Position numbers and translations under genes: made by a program. Shown piece by piece: positions 19,063 to 27,398 of a stretch of DNA of 64,000 nt. Each line of letters starts with the position of its first letter. The first letter of the stretch is position 1. Origin of the DNA: CAZWDL01 sp964632995 (lineage in GTDB: Bacteria > Bacteroidota > Bacteroidia > Chitinophagales > Saprospiraceae); assembly GCA_964632995.1 (NCBI GenBank), contig CAZWDL010000001.1, forward strand, positions 79,744-143,743. Reading direction: 5' to 3'. The notes below the pieces were generated by a model that saw only the letters and a list, made by a program, of their open reading frames with translations, was not told the origin of the DNA and searched no databases.

Positions 19063-19171
19063 AAGATGTTAAACATCCTTTAAAGTGCCGCTCGTCCATC
19101 ACAGAGGCCTTTTTTATTTTGTTTCTTAGTTGTTAAATTTACGATCATTAAGAAAGAAAACTATAATCAGG

Positions 19172-19732
19172 ATGAAAAAGCTAAAGGCCACATTGATCGC
19201 TATTACAGCTCTATGTATCCTGTCAGCCCATTCTTCCCTAGCACAGACAACCCGGCAAGAAGATAACAGCCAGATCAACTGGATGTCCTGGGAAGAGGCG
19301 CTTGCGCAATCTCAGGAAGACAAACGCAAAATCCTGTTGGATATTTATACCGATTGGTGCAAATTCTGTAAACACATGGAAAACACCACTTTCCAACAAC
19401 CGGATATTGCCGCTTACATCAATAATAACTTTTACCCGGTAAAACTGGACGCTGAGCTTAAGGAAGAGCTGAAATACAAAGACAAAGTATACACTTTTGT
19501 GAAAAACGGAAAAATGGGCTACCACGAACTTGCAGCTGAATTACTGCGGGGCCGGCTCAGCTTTCCAGCCATCGTTTTTCTTGACGAAGGCCTTAATGTC
19601 ATTCAATCTTTTGTTGGGTATAAGTCGCCTCGGCAACTGGAACAAATCGCTACTTACTTCGCTTCCGATCAGTATAAAAAGACCCCCTGGTCCACTTACC
19701 AACGCTCCTTCAAATCTATGATCGCCGAGTAA
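19172..19732 (+). CDS. Exported thioredoxin-fold protein
   Basis: About 186 residues. The ATG at 19172 gives a clean secretory signal (MKKLKATLIAITALCILSAH, then SSLAQT). The mature protein resembles the thioredoxin-like family that includes DUF255 and DsbD gamma domains: MSWEEALAQSQEDKRKILLD, followed by the active-site motif WCKFC (Cys63, Cys66 of the precursor), then NNNFYPVKLDAE and FPAIVFLDE with the cis-proline. It is probably a periplasmic thiol-disulfide protein. An upstream start at 19130 would give a non-signal extension and is disfavoured. Confidence 0.85.
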   Translation: MKKLKATLIAITALCILSAHSSLAQTTRQEDNSQINWMSWEEALAQSQEDKRKILLDIYTDWCKFCKHMENTTFQQPDIAAYINNNFYPVKLDAELKEELKYKDKVYTFVKNGKMGYHELAAELLRGRLSFPAIVFLDEGLNVIQSFVGYKSPRQLEQIATYFASDQYKKTPWSTYQRSFKSMIAE

Positions 19733-19782
19733 AATTAAAGCGTGAAGGCCTGGAAGGCGGAAGAGGGGCTTCCTTTATTTAC

Positions 19783-21348
19783 TTACCTTCTCCTACGCCG
19801 TGTACTACTCACGCCAAGCACGGCGAGGAGCCCACGGGTTAACTCCCGGGCTACCGTCCGTCCCATCTGGCGGGTAGTAGTGCTATTGAGCACCTGGTCA
19901 AAGAGAGAATCTTCCCTTTTCGAGCTGCCGGAGCTGCGTTGTTTCGCTTTTTCTACGCTCTCCCGCAGTTCTTCCTGACGGTCAACCTCCTTGGCCCATT
20001 CGATCTTTTTCTCCAGTATTTCGTAAGCACTCTCCGGGTCGACCTCCTTGTTGTATTTATCAACCAACCGCGAGCGGATGATAATGTCGTCAATCTCCTG
20101 CTCAGTGAGCACGTCCATGCGGGACTGTGGCGCGCGCAGCAGGGTATGAACCAGTGGGGTGGGAATACCCTTTTCATTCAATGCGGTAACAAGGGCTTCT
20201 CCGATACCAAGGGTGGTCAGCAATTCCGCCACATCGTAATGCTCACTTATCGGGAAGTTTTGCGCCGCCAGCTTTATCGCTTTCCGGTCTTTAGCCGTAA
20301 AGGCCCGCAGAGCATGCTGCACTTTGAGCCCGAGCTGACCGAGTACCGAATCCGGTATATCCACTGGGTTTTGGGTGATAAAAAACAAGCCTACGCCTTT
20401 GGAACGAATCAGTTTGACGATGAGCTCAATCTGGTCGAGCAGGGCATCCGAAGCCTGGTCAAAGACCAGGTGGGCCTCATCGATAAACAACACGAGCTTT
20501 GGCTGCTCAGGATCTCCTTCCTCCGGAAAATTGGCATAAATTTCCGCAAGGATCTGCAACATGAAGGTGGAGAATAACTTCGGGCGATCCTGAATATCGG
20601 TCAGCCGAATGATAGAAATCTGGCCTCTCCCCCGCTCATCGACCCGCAGCAAATCATCGACGTCGAAGGAGCGCTCGCCAAAGAACTTATCGGCGCCTTG
20701 CTGTTCCAATTCCACCAGTTTGCGGAGAATGGCGCCCGCCGAAGCCGTAGAGATACGGCCGTAAGTATTTTTAATTTCCTCCTTGCCCTCCTCCATCATA
20801 TACTGCAGCGTTTTGCGCAGGTCATTGAGGTCGAGCAGCGGCAATTCCTGATCATCACAGTATTTAAAAATCACCGACATGATGCCGGACTGGGCTTCCG
20901 ATAGATTGAGCATGCGGGAAAACAGCACTGGCCCAAACTCCGTTACGGTGGCCCTTAGCCGGGCGCCTTTTTCTTCTGAAAGAGACAAGAACTCCACCGG
21001 GCTGTCGCCTGCTTCAAACGGAATGCCTATTCTGGTGTGACGTTCATCGATTTTCGGATGTCCTTCACTGGGTTGAGCTATGCCGCTGAGGTCTCCTTTA
21101 ATATCCATAAGCAGGGAAGGGATACCTTTAGCTGACAGCTGTTCCGTGATGATTTGCAGCGTCTTTGTCTTACCCGTTCCGGTAGCGCCCGCGATCAATC
21201 CGTGGCGATTGAGCATTCGCAGCGGAATGCGCACCAGGCTGCCGGTCTGGCATTCACCGTCAAGCATAGCTCCGCCCATGATGATCGATTCTCCTTTGAA
21301 GGTATATCCGTTTTGAATACTATCGATGAACTGTTCTTTTTTACTCAT
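19783..21348 (-). CDS. HerA-like ATPase, DUF853/YjgR family
   Basis: 521 residues. Walker A GATGTGKT is at residues 54-61, followed by LLMDIKGDLSGIA; the Walker B region LVLFIDEAHLVFD is near residue 285 and a sensor-like FFITQNPVDIPDSVLGQLG follows. This is the typical pattern of the DUF853 branch of the HerA/FtsK superfamily, hexameric ATPases of uncertain function. The C-terminus has a charged helical stretch and a terminal Arg-rich tail (TRRRRR). It begins 12 bases after a membrane-anchored non-specific nuclease on the same strand, so the two are probably co-transcribed. This is not the archaeal HerA-NurA pair. Confidence 0.88.
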   Translation of the reverse strand: MSKKEQFIDSIQNGYTFKGESIIMGGAMLDGECQTGSLVRIPLRMLNRHGLIAGATGTGKTKTLQIITEQLSAKGIPSLLMDIKGDLSGIAQPSEGHPKIDERHTRIGIPFEAGDSPVEFLSLSEEKGARLRATVTEFGPVLFSRMLNLSEAQSGIMSVIFKYCDDQELPLLDLNDLRKTLQYMMEEGKEEIKNTYGRISTASAGAILRKLVELEQQGADKFFGERSFDVDDLLRVDERGRGQISIIRLTDIQDRPKLFSTFMLQILAEIYANFPEEGDPEQPKLVLFIDEAHLVFDQASDALLDQIELIVKLIRSKGVGLFFITQNPVDIPDSVLGQLGLKVQHALRAFTAKDRKAIKLAAQNFPISEHYDVAELLTTLGIGEALVTALNEKGIPTPLVHTLLRAPQSRMDVLTEQEIDDIIIRSRLVDKYNKEVDPESAYEILEKKIEWAKEVDRQEELRESVEKAKQRSSGSSKREDSLFDQVLNSTTTRQMGRTVARELTRGLLAVLGVSSTRRRRR

Positions 21349-21360
21349 AAGGTATGATAC

Positions 21361-22266
21361 TTAACGTTTATTCCAGTGTTTGATCCGCGTTTCGTATTTT
21401 TTCTTACTAAAGCGCCAAAGTTCGATTTCATAATCGCGCTCCAGTTTTGTTTCCAGCTCTCCGGTCATCAATTCCGGAAAGAAGTCAATACCAGTGCGCG
21501 CCTCCACTTCATCGATGGAGAGGGCATACTCCTGTAAGGGCTGATAACTGACTTCATTCGGCAGCCAAAAGGCGATACCTTTAAGTTCCGGCTCACGGAG
21601 ATCCAGCAGGACTTTAAAAAAGGCGGTGGGAATGGTTACTTTACAATCGCCGATGCGCCCCTTTCCTGGCTCGGAAAGAACCGGGCCGCTCACGACGTAT
21701 AGCTCTTCATTTTCTTTGGCCCAGTTGCGGGTCAATTCTTCCAGCTCCCGCCAAATACCGCCGTTAAAATGACGGGCTTGCGGACTGATATTGCTCATGT
21801 AGAAGCTTTCCCGCATGGCCTCTTTATTAAATGCCATATCGGCGGCAGGCGCCAGATGTCCCCGGTCATATCCCGAATTCCGGTAGTCACGCCAATGTGC
21901 AGATCCGCTTTCCACCAGGCTGTCTTCCATAAACTCATCATAGCGGTCCACCCATGGTTGTTCCAGCCGTTTCCGGCTCAGGAGATAAGCTACCCATTCG
22001 GCCTGTTCATGTTCCTCGCTATAGGAAAGGGCGTAATACTGATGGTAAACAAGCGTTCCTTCCTTCGTGGTGGGAAGTGCGAATTCTTCGGCGCCGTTCC
22101 ACTGCGTTTGCCGGGAGCTGCGCTTCTTGACCGCATCCCGATCAATACCGGTAAAGAACTGAAAAAGGAAAAACAAGCCGACTGTAATAGCCGCCAATAA
22201 TCCTACCCGGATAATTTGGACGCTGCTATTGCCTCCTTTATAATGATTGGTTCTAAACTTTGCCAA
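21361..22266 (-). CDS. Membrane-anchored DNA/RNA non-specific endonuclease (NUC1 family)
   Basis: About 301 residues with one membrane helix close to the N-terminus (VGLLAAITVGLFFLFQFF), then a beta-beta-alpha metal nuclease domain. The catalytic motif DRGHLAPAAD is present with its histidine, followed by ESFYMSNISPQ with the metal-binding asparagine region, and GIAFWLPNEV near the C-terminus. The family degrades DNA and RNA without sequence preference; the anchor would expose it to the periplasm. There is no ATG near the start; TTG at 22266 gives a sensible short cytoplasmic segment, while TTG at 22317 is also open. It is divergent from coaE and runs into the HerA-like gene. Confidence 0.87.
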   Translation of the reverse strand: MAKFRTNHYKGGNSSVQIIRVGLLAAITVGLFFLFQFFTGIDRDAVKKRSSRQTQWNGAEEFALPTTKEGTLVYHQYYALSYSEEHEQAEWVAYLLSRKRLEQPWVDRYDEFMEDSLVESGSAHWRDYRNSGYDRGHLAPAADMAFNKEAMRESFYMSNISPQARHFNGGIWRELEELTRNWAKENEELYVVSGPVLSEPGKGRIGDCKVTIPTAFFKVLLDLREPELKGIAFWLPNEVSYQPLQEYALSIDEVEARTGIDFFPELMTGELETKLERDYEIELWRFSKKKYETRIKHWNKR

Positions 22267-22320
22267 GATATTCCTTTTGAGCCAACGTAAAAATAGTAAA
22301 TTGCCGGTCAAAATCAAGAA

Positions 22321-22923
22321 ATGGCGAAAAAGCGGCTACAAGTCGGCATTACCGGAGGCATCGGCAGCGGGAAGACGACCGTCTGTCGTTTGTTTGAAGT
22401 ATTGGGCATTCCCGTCTACTACGCCGATGAGCGGGCCAAGCAGTTAATGGTAGAGGATGAGGCGCTTGTCAGGCAAATCCGGGACAGTTTTGGAGATAAG
22501 GCCTACACAGAGGAGGGGCAACTCAATCGCGCTTACCTGGCCGATATCGTTTTTAGCAATCCGGAGAAGCTGCAACAACTCAATGCCCTGGTGCACCCTG
22601 CCGTAGGACGCGACAGCCGGCGCTGGCACGAAGAACAGACGGATGCACCCTATACCTTACGGGAAGCTGCTTTGATTTTTGAAAGCGGCAGCTTTCGCCA
22701 ACTCGACAAGGTCATTACGGTGACCGCCCCTAAAGAGTTGCGCATTGAACGAGTGATGCGCCGCGACCAGGTTGACCGGGAAGCCGTCACCGCCCGGATG
22801 GAAAACCAGCTGCCGGAAGAAGAAAAAGTCAAAAGAGCCGATTACGTGATCTATAACGATGGACGGCGCTCTTTAATTCATCAGGTATGGGCTATTCATC
22901 AATGGCTTTGTGAAGAGAAGTAA
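22321..22923 (+). CDS. coaE: Dephospho-CoA kinase
   Basis: 200 residues, normal length. It catalyses the last step of coenzyme A synthesis, ATP-dependent phosphorylation of the ribose 3'-hydroxyl. The P-loop GGIGSGKTT is at residues 12-20, followed by FEVLGIPVYYADERAK, LNALVHPAVG and EAALIFESG, all family hallmarks. In many Bacteroidota coaE follows the DUF1573-yajC-ybbR genes; here it stands alone, divergent from the nuclease gene, with its start only about 55 bases from the preferred nuclease start. Confidence 0.95.
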   Translation: MAKKRLQVGITGGIGSGKTTVCRLFEVLGIPVYYADERAKQLMVEDEALVRQIRDSFGDKAYTEEGQLNRAYLADIVFSNPEKLQQLNALVHPAVGRDSRRWHEEQTDAPYTLREAALIFESGSFRQLDKVITVTAPKELRIERVMRRDQVDREAVTARMENQLPEEEKVKRADYVIYNDGRRSLIHQVWAIHQWLCEEK

Positions 22924-22930
22924 ATTGTTC

Positions 22931-24289
22931 CTATTTTCGCTTTTTCACTTTTTTCCCTCGCTCAATTCCTGTCTTATAAGCCTCCAGACAACGCTGACGA
23001 GCCGCTTTGTGATCTACGACAGGTTCCGGGTACCGGGCAGTGTCATACTCGGGTACCCACTTTTTGATGTACTGCCATTCCGGATCAAATTTCTTTTGTT
23101 GCGTGTAAGGGTTGAAGATTCGGAAATAGGGCGCTGCGTCGGTCCCGCTGCCGGCCGCCCATTGCCAGCCGCCGTTGTTGCTGGCCAAGTCGAAATCGAG
23201 TAGTTTTTTGGCAAAGTAGGCTTCTCCCCATCGCCAGTCGATCAGCAAATGCTTGGTCAGAAAACTGGCAGTAATCATGCGCACGCGGTTATGCATGTAC
23301 CCGGTGGTGTTGAGTTCGCGCATGCCGGCATCGACGATAGGGAAACCGGTAGCGCCACTACACCAGCGTTCAAATTCATCTTCCCTATTGCGCCATTCGA
23401 TATACTCGTATTCGGGGCGGAAAGCCCCTTCCGCCACATGGGGGAAATTTGCCAGTATCTGGGCGTAAAAGTCGCGCCAGATGAGTTCATTGAGATAGGT
23501 CTGATTCAAAGCTATGGCCCGCCGGGCTTTTTCACGGATACTTATGGTGCCGAAGCGAAAGTGGATCCCCAGGCGTGAGGTGCCCTGAATACCGGGGATG
23601 TTTCTGGTCTTATCGTAATGGCGAATAAGTCCTCTAGAAACCGTCGCCGAAGGGATTTCCAGGTTGCTTTCCACGAACCCCATCTCCTTAAGGGATGGCA
23701 TCCGGGTAGACGGCGTTTGCAAAAAATTATCAAAGTATTGACCGGTGGGATAAGATTGCAGGAAGTAGGAAACGGACTTTTCCCCTTCTTTACTTATCTT
23801 GCTCTCCAGCTTTGCTTTCCACTTACGGCTATAAGGAGTAAAAACAGTGTACGGGGTACCGTCTTTTTTGAGTATTTCATCTTCTTCAAAAATGACCTGG
23901 TCCTTGAAGGAACACCATTCCACGCCCTTTGCCTCTGCAACTTGCCGGATAAGCTGATCGCGCCGGATGGCATAAGGCTCATAATCGCGGTTGGTAAAAA
24001 CGGCTGCGACGGGATAGTGGTCGAGCAATTCGCGCCAAACCAGCTCAGGCTCGCCGTAGCGGATAAGCAGCGTGTTTCCCTGGGCTTCCAGTTGCTGCTT
24101 AAGCCGGCTCAGCGTGCGATGAATAAAACTGACACGGGCATCAGCGGGCTCATCCAGTTTACTCAGGATGTCTCGGTCAAAAATAAAAAGCGGCAATACC
24201 GGAAAACCGCTTCTGAGGGCTCGATAAAGAGCAGCATTATCGTTCAGCCGCAGATCGCGACGCAGCCAGCAAACAGCTATTTTATCCAT
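22931..24289 (-). CDS. phr: Cryptochrome/DNA photolyase family protein
   Basis: 452 residues with a photolyase alpha/beta domain (VCWLRRDLRLNDNAALYRAL) and the C-terminal FAD-binding helical domain. Key stretches are TSRLGIHFRFGTIS, ELIWRDFYAQIL, GFPIVDAGMRELNTTGYMHN and NNGGWQWAAGSGTDAAPYFR, the last including conserved FAD-site residues. Such proteins repair cyclobutane pyrimidine dimers with light using FADH-; class I CPD photolyase is the most likely subtype, but a cryptochrome role cannot be excluded. It converges on coaE with a gap of 7 bases. Confidence 0.92.
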   Translation of the reverse strand: MDKIAVCWLRRDLRLNDNAALYRALRSGFPVLPLFIFDRDILSKLDEPADARVSFIHRTLSRLKQQLEAQGNTLLIRYGEPELVWRELLDHYPVAAVFTNRDYEPYAIRRDQLIRQVAEAKGVEWCSFKDQVIFEEDEILKKDGTPYTVFTPYSRKWKAKLESKISKEGEKSVSYFLQSYPTGQYFDNFLQTPSTRMPSLKEMGFVESNLEIPSATVSRGLIRHYDKTRNIPGIQGTSRLGIHFRFGTISIREKARRAIALNQTYLNELIWRDFYAQILANFPHVAEGAFRPEYEYIEWRNREDEFERWCSGATGFPIVDAGMRELNTTGYMHNRVRMITASFLTKHLLIDWRWGEAYFAKKLLDFDLASNNGGWQWAAGSGTDAAPYFRIFNPYTQQKKFDPEWQYIKKWVPEYDTARYPEPVVDHKAARQRCLEAYKTGIERGKKVKKRK

Positions 24290-24400
24290 AAACCTTTTTA
24301 ATTGATAAAAACATGCTGAGAAACGATTGTAAGGCCCGATTGTTTAATCATCTTTACATTTCAGAAAAACCCTTATTTTTAAGCTAAAAGCCCCCTGCAT

Positions 24401-25303
24401 ATGCGACCTGTCTATCTGATCGGAACCGTACTATTTCTATTATTGGGCAGCTGCCAATCTGAGCAAAAAAAGCAGCAGCAGCTCATTGGTGAGGCGGAAA
24501 AAAAACTGGAAGAATCGGCGGATCAGCAAAAGGCCGAAGACCTCGTAAAGCATTATTTGCAATATGCGGAAACTTTTCCCGCTGAGGAAGAGATGAACAG
24601 CAAGTATTTATACCGGGCGGCTGCCTGGTCGTACCGGCTGAATCACTATTCTCAGGCGATCGAGCTCTTGAATAAGGCCATAAAACAGCACTATCGAGGT
24701 AGCAATACGGTAAAAAACGCATTGTTCCTGGGCGCTATCTACAAAGAAAAACTTCAAAACGACTTTCTCTCCCGAACCGTTTACCAGGCGGCGCATGAAG
24801 CTTTCCCGGAATCAGCGGAATTAGCGGAAAAAGTGGATGGAGAATGGCTGGCACTGGATGAGCGGTTACGCAGCATACAGCAGTCGATATTCGATGAGTC
24901 GGGAGGACGTATTGATTATCGAGGAGCCAATGATTTCATCAATGCCTCTACCATTTACGCCATGCTGTTGCCTGGCCGGGAGCGCTCAGCCGATTGGCTT
25001 TTTGAGGCAGCTGAAACGGCGCGGACAATTCGTGCTTTCAGCAAGGCGCTTGAGCTGTATGCCTGGATTTCCGATGCTTTCCCCGAAAGCGAAAAGGCGG
25101 CGCAGGCGCTTTTTCTTCAGGGATTCACGCTCGACAGCGATCTCAAGCGCTTCGACGAAGCCGGTGCCTTTTATATACAATTTCTGGAGCGCTATCCCGA
25201 GAATATTTTCGCGAAGGACGCCAGGTTCCTACTTGAAAACCTGGGCAAGGATGAAGAGGAGATCATTCGCTCCTTTGAAGAAAAGAAACAGCTGGAGCAG
25301 TAA
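24401..25303 (+). CDS. TPR-type lipoprotein
   Basis: 300 residues with a lipoprotein signal (VYLIGTVLFLLLGSC, lipobox LGSC). The body is helical with tetratricopeptide-like units such as RAAAWSYRLNHYSQAIELL, FSKALELYAWISDAFPESE and FDEAGAFYIQFLERYPEN, resembling YfgC/BamD-like scaffolds. It probably mediates protein contacts in the periplasm. No catalytic motif is seen. It stands alone and converges with the Spo0M-like gene. Partner unknown. Confidence 0.78.
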   Translation: MRPVYLIGTVLFLLLGSCQSEQKKQQQLIGEAEKKLEESADQQKAEDLVKHYLQYAETFPAEEEMNSKYLYRAAAWSYRLNHYSQAIELLNKAIKQHYRGSNTVKNALFLGAIYKEKLQNDFLSRTVYQAAHEAFPESAELAEKVDGEWLALDERLRSIQQSIFDESGGRIDYRGANDFINASTIYAMLLPGRERSADWLFEAAETARTIRAFSKALELYAWISDAFPESEKAAQALFLQGFTLDSDLKRFDEAGAFYIQFLERYPENIFAKDARFLLENLGKDEEEIIRSFEEKKQLEQ

Positions 25304-25311
25304 AAGGAGAA

Positions 25312-25785
25312 TTATCGTTTGATCTGGATTGTTTTTTTATCAAAGGGATTGAGAGCTGTCCCTTTAACTTTCGCTTCGGCCTCAATGCGATATTCCGATT
25401 TGACCCGGTTCAGCGCCTTGGCTGCTTTGGCAAGACCGCCGAAAACTGCATTTCGCTCCCCAAATTCGTCCACATCTGATTTGATCAGCTGAAAAGGCAG
25501 CGAAAAATCTACCTCTACCGGGGTATACTCTGGTATATCGATTACGCGCTGCAAGTGTATTTCTCCCAGCTCGTATTCATCTGTTAGCCGATCTTTTCCG
25601 CGACCGCGAGCGTACTTTTCGATCACGACGACCTTGATATAAGTGACGGTCTGCGGGTTCATACTGTAGAAATTGATTTTACCGTCGATCACGCCCGCCG
25701 ATGCGGGTATTTCTTCGGGGATGTCCAACTCGAGTTTGACACCCTCTATCCCCAGCCATTTTTTGACTTTTCCGAACATAGTCAT
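25312..25785 (-). CDS. Spo0M-like arrestin-fold protein
   Basis: 157 residues that match the sporulation-control Spo0M family in layout: an amphipathic start MFGKVKKWLGIEGVKLELD, a first beta sheet with SAGVIDGKINFYSMNPQTV, then VVVIEKYARGRGKDRLTDEY and a second sheet with TPVEVDFSLPFQLI. Despite the name, the family is widespread in non-sporulating bacteria and has an arrestin-like beta-sandwich. The role here is unknown. Two ATG codons are possible (25785 and 25779). Confidence 0.8.
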   Translation of the reverse strand: MTMFGKVKKWLGIEGVKLELDIPEEIPASAGVIDGKINFYSMNPQTVTYIKVVVIEKYARGRGKDRLTDEYELGEIHLQRVIDIPEYTPVEVDFSLPFQLIKSDVDEFGERNAVFGGLAKAAKALNRVKSEYRIEAEAKVKGTALNPFDKKTIQIKR

Positions 25786-25893
25786 TTAAATTTTCGCAGT
25801 TTAATATGCAACGGCTCCGGAATAGCTGTCGGTAAAATTATACTAAAGGTAGGCAAAGATAGACGCAAAGCAGTCATCCGCATAGAAAGCCCT

Positions 25894-26385
25894 TTATCCT
25901 AACAACCGAAAATGCCAACTTTCCCGGAGCGGCTTGGTAAAATGACGATCGAAATCCGCTTTCGAATTGACCAACGTATCAAAAACCAGGGTGTCCTCAT
26001 CAATATCGCCTTCCTGGTAAAGCCGTTCAAATGTTGCACGGTCAACGGTACGGACCGTATCTCCTTGCATATAGGAAAAGCGCATCCGGTCAAAAAGATC
26101 GACGCCATATTGCTGTTGAAGGACTTTTAGAAAATAAACCGATTTGTCGATCGAACATCCGCTGGCATCCGCTTGTCCTTCATCAACCATCAGAACGATA
26201 AAACGGTCATGATAGACATCGCCGTAAGCCCTCAGCTGCCGGTTATGGCTGATCCATTGTTGTACGAATTCCCGTACGGACTGACGAACGGCGGGAACAT
26301 CCGATGACTCAAAGGGCTGGTCGGCCTGATAAACCCAAACGCGGGTATTGTCCGGCAACACCGCTGTTGTTTCGACTATACTCAT
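25894..26385 (-). CDS. Conserved Bacteroidota protein, often mislabelled ABC transporter ATPase
   Basis: 163 residues from the ATG at 26385. The pattern MSIVETTAVLPDNTRVWVYQ, FVQQWISHNRQLRAYGDV, DRFIVLMVDEGQADASGCSIDKS and SWHFRLLG matches a small family confined mainly to Bacteroidota that databases tend to call ABC transporter ATPase. No Walker A, Walker B or signature motif is present, so that label is unsupported. The conserved ASGCSIDKS segment may be functionally important. A TTG start at 26460 would add an unconserved extension. Function unknown. Confidence 0.85.
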   Translation of the reverse strand: MSIVETTAVLPDNTRVWVYQADQPFESSDVPAVRQSVREFVQQWISHNRQLRAYGDVYHDRFIVLMVDEGQADASGCSIDKSVYFLKVLQQQYGVDLFDRMRFSYMQGDTVRTVDRATFERLYQEGDIDEDTLVFDTLVNSKADFDRHFTKPLRESWHFRLLG

Positions 26386-26538
26386 ATCCTTGGATGGTCT
26401 GTTATGCATAAAAGTTTGAAAGTGTTTTAGAGAACCAAAGCGTGCAGCCTCAAACAGCAATTCGTTAGAAACAGCGTCAGCTTTCCAAATATATACACTT
26501 CCCTCTTTATTTAGTTGTTTTGAAGAAGTTTGGATTTT

Positions 26539-27336
26539 TTACAATCCATTGTTATTGACGATCAGCTCAGCCAGGTCGTAAACCATCACCTCCTCCTTTT
26601 CATCCTGCGCTTTTACACCATCTGACATCATGGTCAGGCAGAAAGGACAATTCGCAGCAATAATTTTGGCTTTAGTTGCGAGCGCCTCTTCCGTCCGCTC
26701 CATGTTGATGCGTTTTTTTCCGGGTTCGTCTTCTTTCCACATTTGCGCGCCTCCTGCGCCGCAGCAGAGCCCATTGGAGCGGCAGCGCTTCATTTCCACC
26801 AGCTCATTGTCCAGTTGTTCCAGTACCCGTCGCGGGGCCTCGTATACGCCGTTGACGCGTCCCAGGTAACAGCTGTCGTGATAAGTAATCTTTTTGCCTT
26901 CAAAGGCGCCTCCTTCTTTCATTTTCAGTCGGCCCTCATCGATGAGTTGCTGTAACAACTGTGTATGGTGAATGACTTCGTAATGACCACCCAGCGCCGG
27001 ATAGTCGTTTTTCAGTGTATTGAAGCAGTGGGGGCAGGCAGTAACGATCTTCTTGATATTGTATCCGTCGAGCACCTGAATATTTTGCAGCGCCTGCATC
27101 TGGAATAAAAATTCGTTGCCGGCCCGACGCGCCGGATCTCCTGTACAGGACTCCTCCTTGCCGAGGATAGCAAACTGAATACCCACCTCATTCAAAATCT
27201 TGCAAAGAGCAACCGTCACCTTCTGCGCCCGGTCGTCGAAGCTGCCGGCGCAACCCACCCAGAACAGGATTTCGGGCTCCTTGCCTTCGGCTGCCATATC
27301 GGCCATGGTGGGGACAGATAATTTTTTATCGGACAT
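26539..27336 (-). CDS. Heterodisulfide reductase/GlpC-like Fe-S protein (CCG domains)
   Basis: 265 residues with two cysteine-rich CCG domains: FWVGCAGS, TACPHCFNTLKNDYP, YHDSCYLGR, GLCCGAGGAQMW and ANCPFCLTMM. The family (HdrB, GlpC, LutA) binds non-cubane Fe-S clusters and takes part in electron transfer with flavoproteins or quinones. It lies 62 bases downstream of a membrane Fe-S protein on the same strand, and together they form a module common in Bacteroidota, possibly oxidising a flavoprotein donor and passing electrons to the quinone pool. The electron donor is not in this window. Confidence 0.88.
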   Translation of the reverse strand: MSDKKLSVPTMADMAAEGKEPEILFWVGCAGSFDDRAQKVTVALCKILNEVGIQFAILGKEESCTGDPARRAGNEFLFQMQALQNIQVLDGYNIKKIVTACPHCFNTLKNDYPALGGHYEVIHHTQLLQQLIDEGRLKMKEGGAFEGKKITYHDSCYLGRVNGVYEAPRRVLEQLDNELVEMKRCRSNGLCCGAGGAQMWKEDEPGKKRINMERTEEALATKAKIIAANCPFCLTMMSDGVKAQDEKEEVMVYDLAELIVNNNGL

Positions 27337-27398
27337 GGTCTATTTTCTTTTATCGAGGTTTGATGATCGGTTTAGGAGGTTAGCCAGTAGTTTCCAAA

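Noticed and set aside
19783..22266. Archaeal HerA-NurA repair pair
   Set aside because: The nuclease is NUC1-type with a membrane anchor, and the ATPase belongs to the DUF853 branch.
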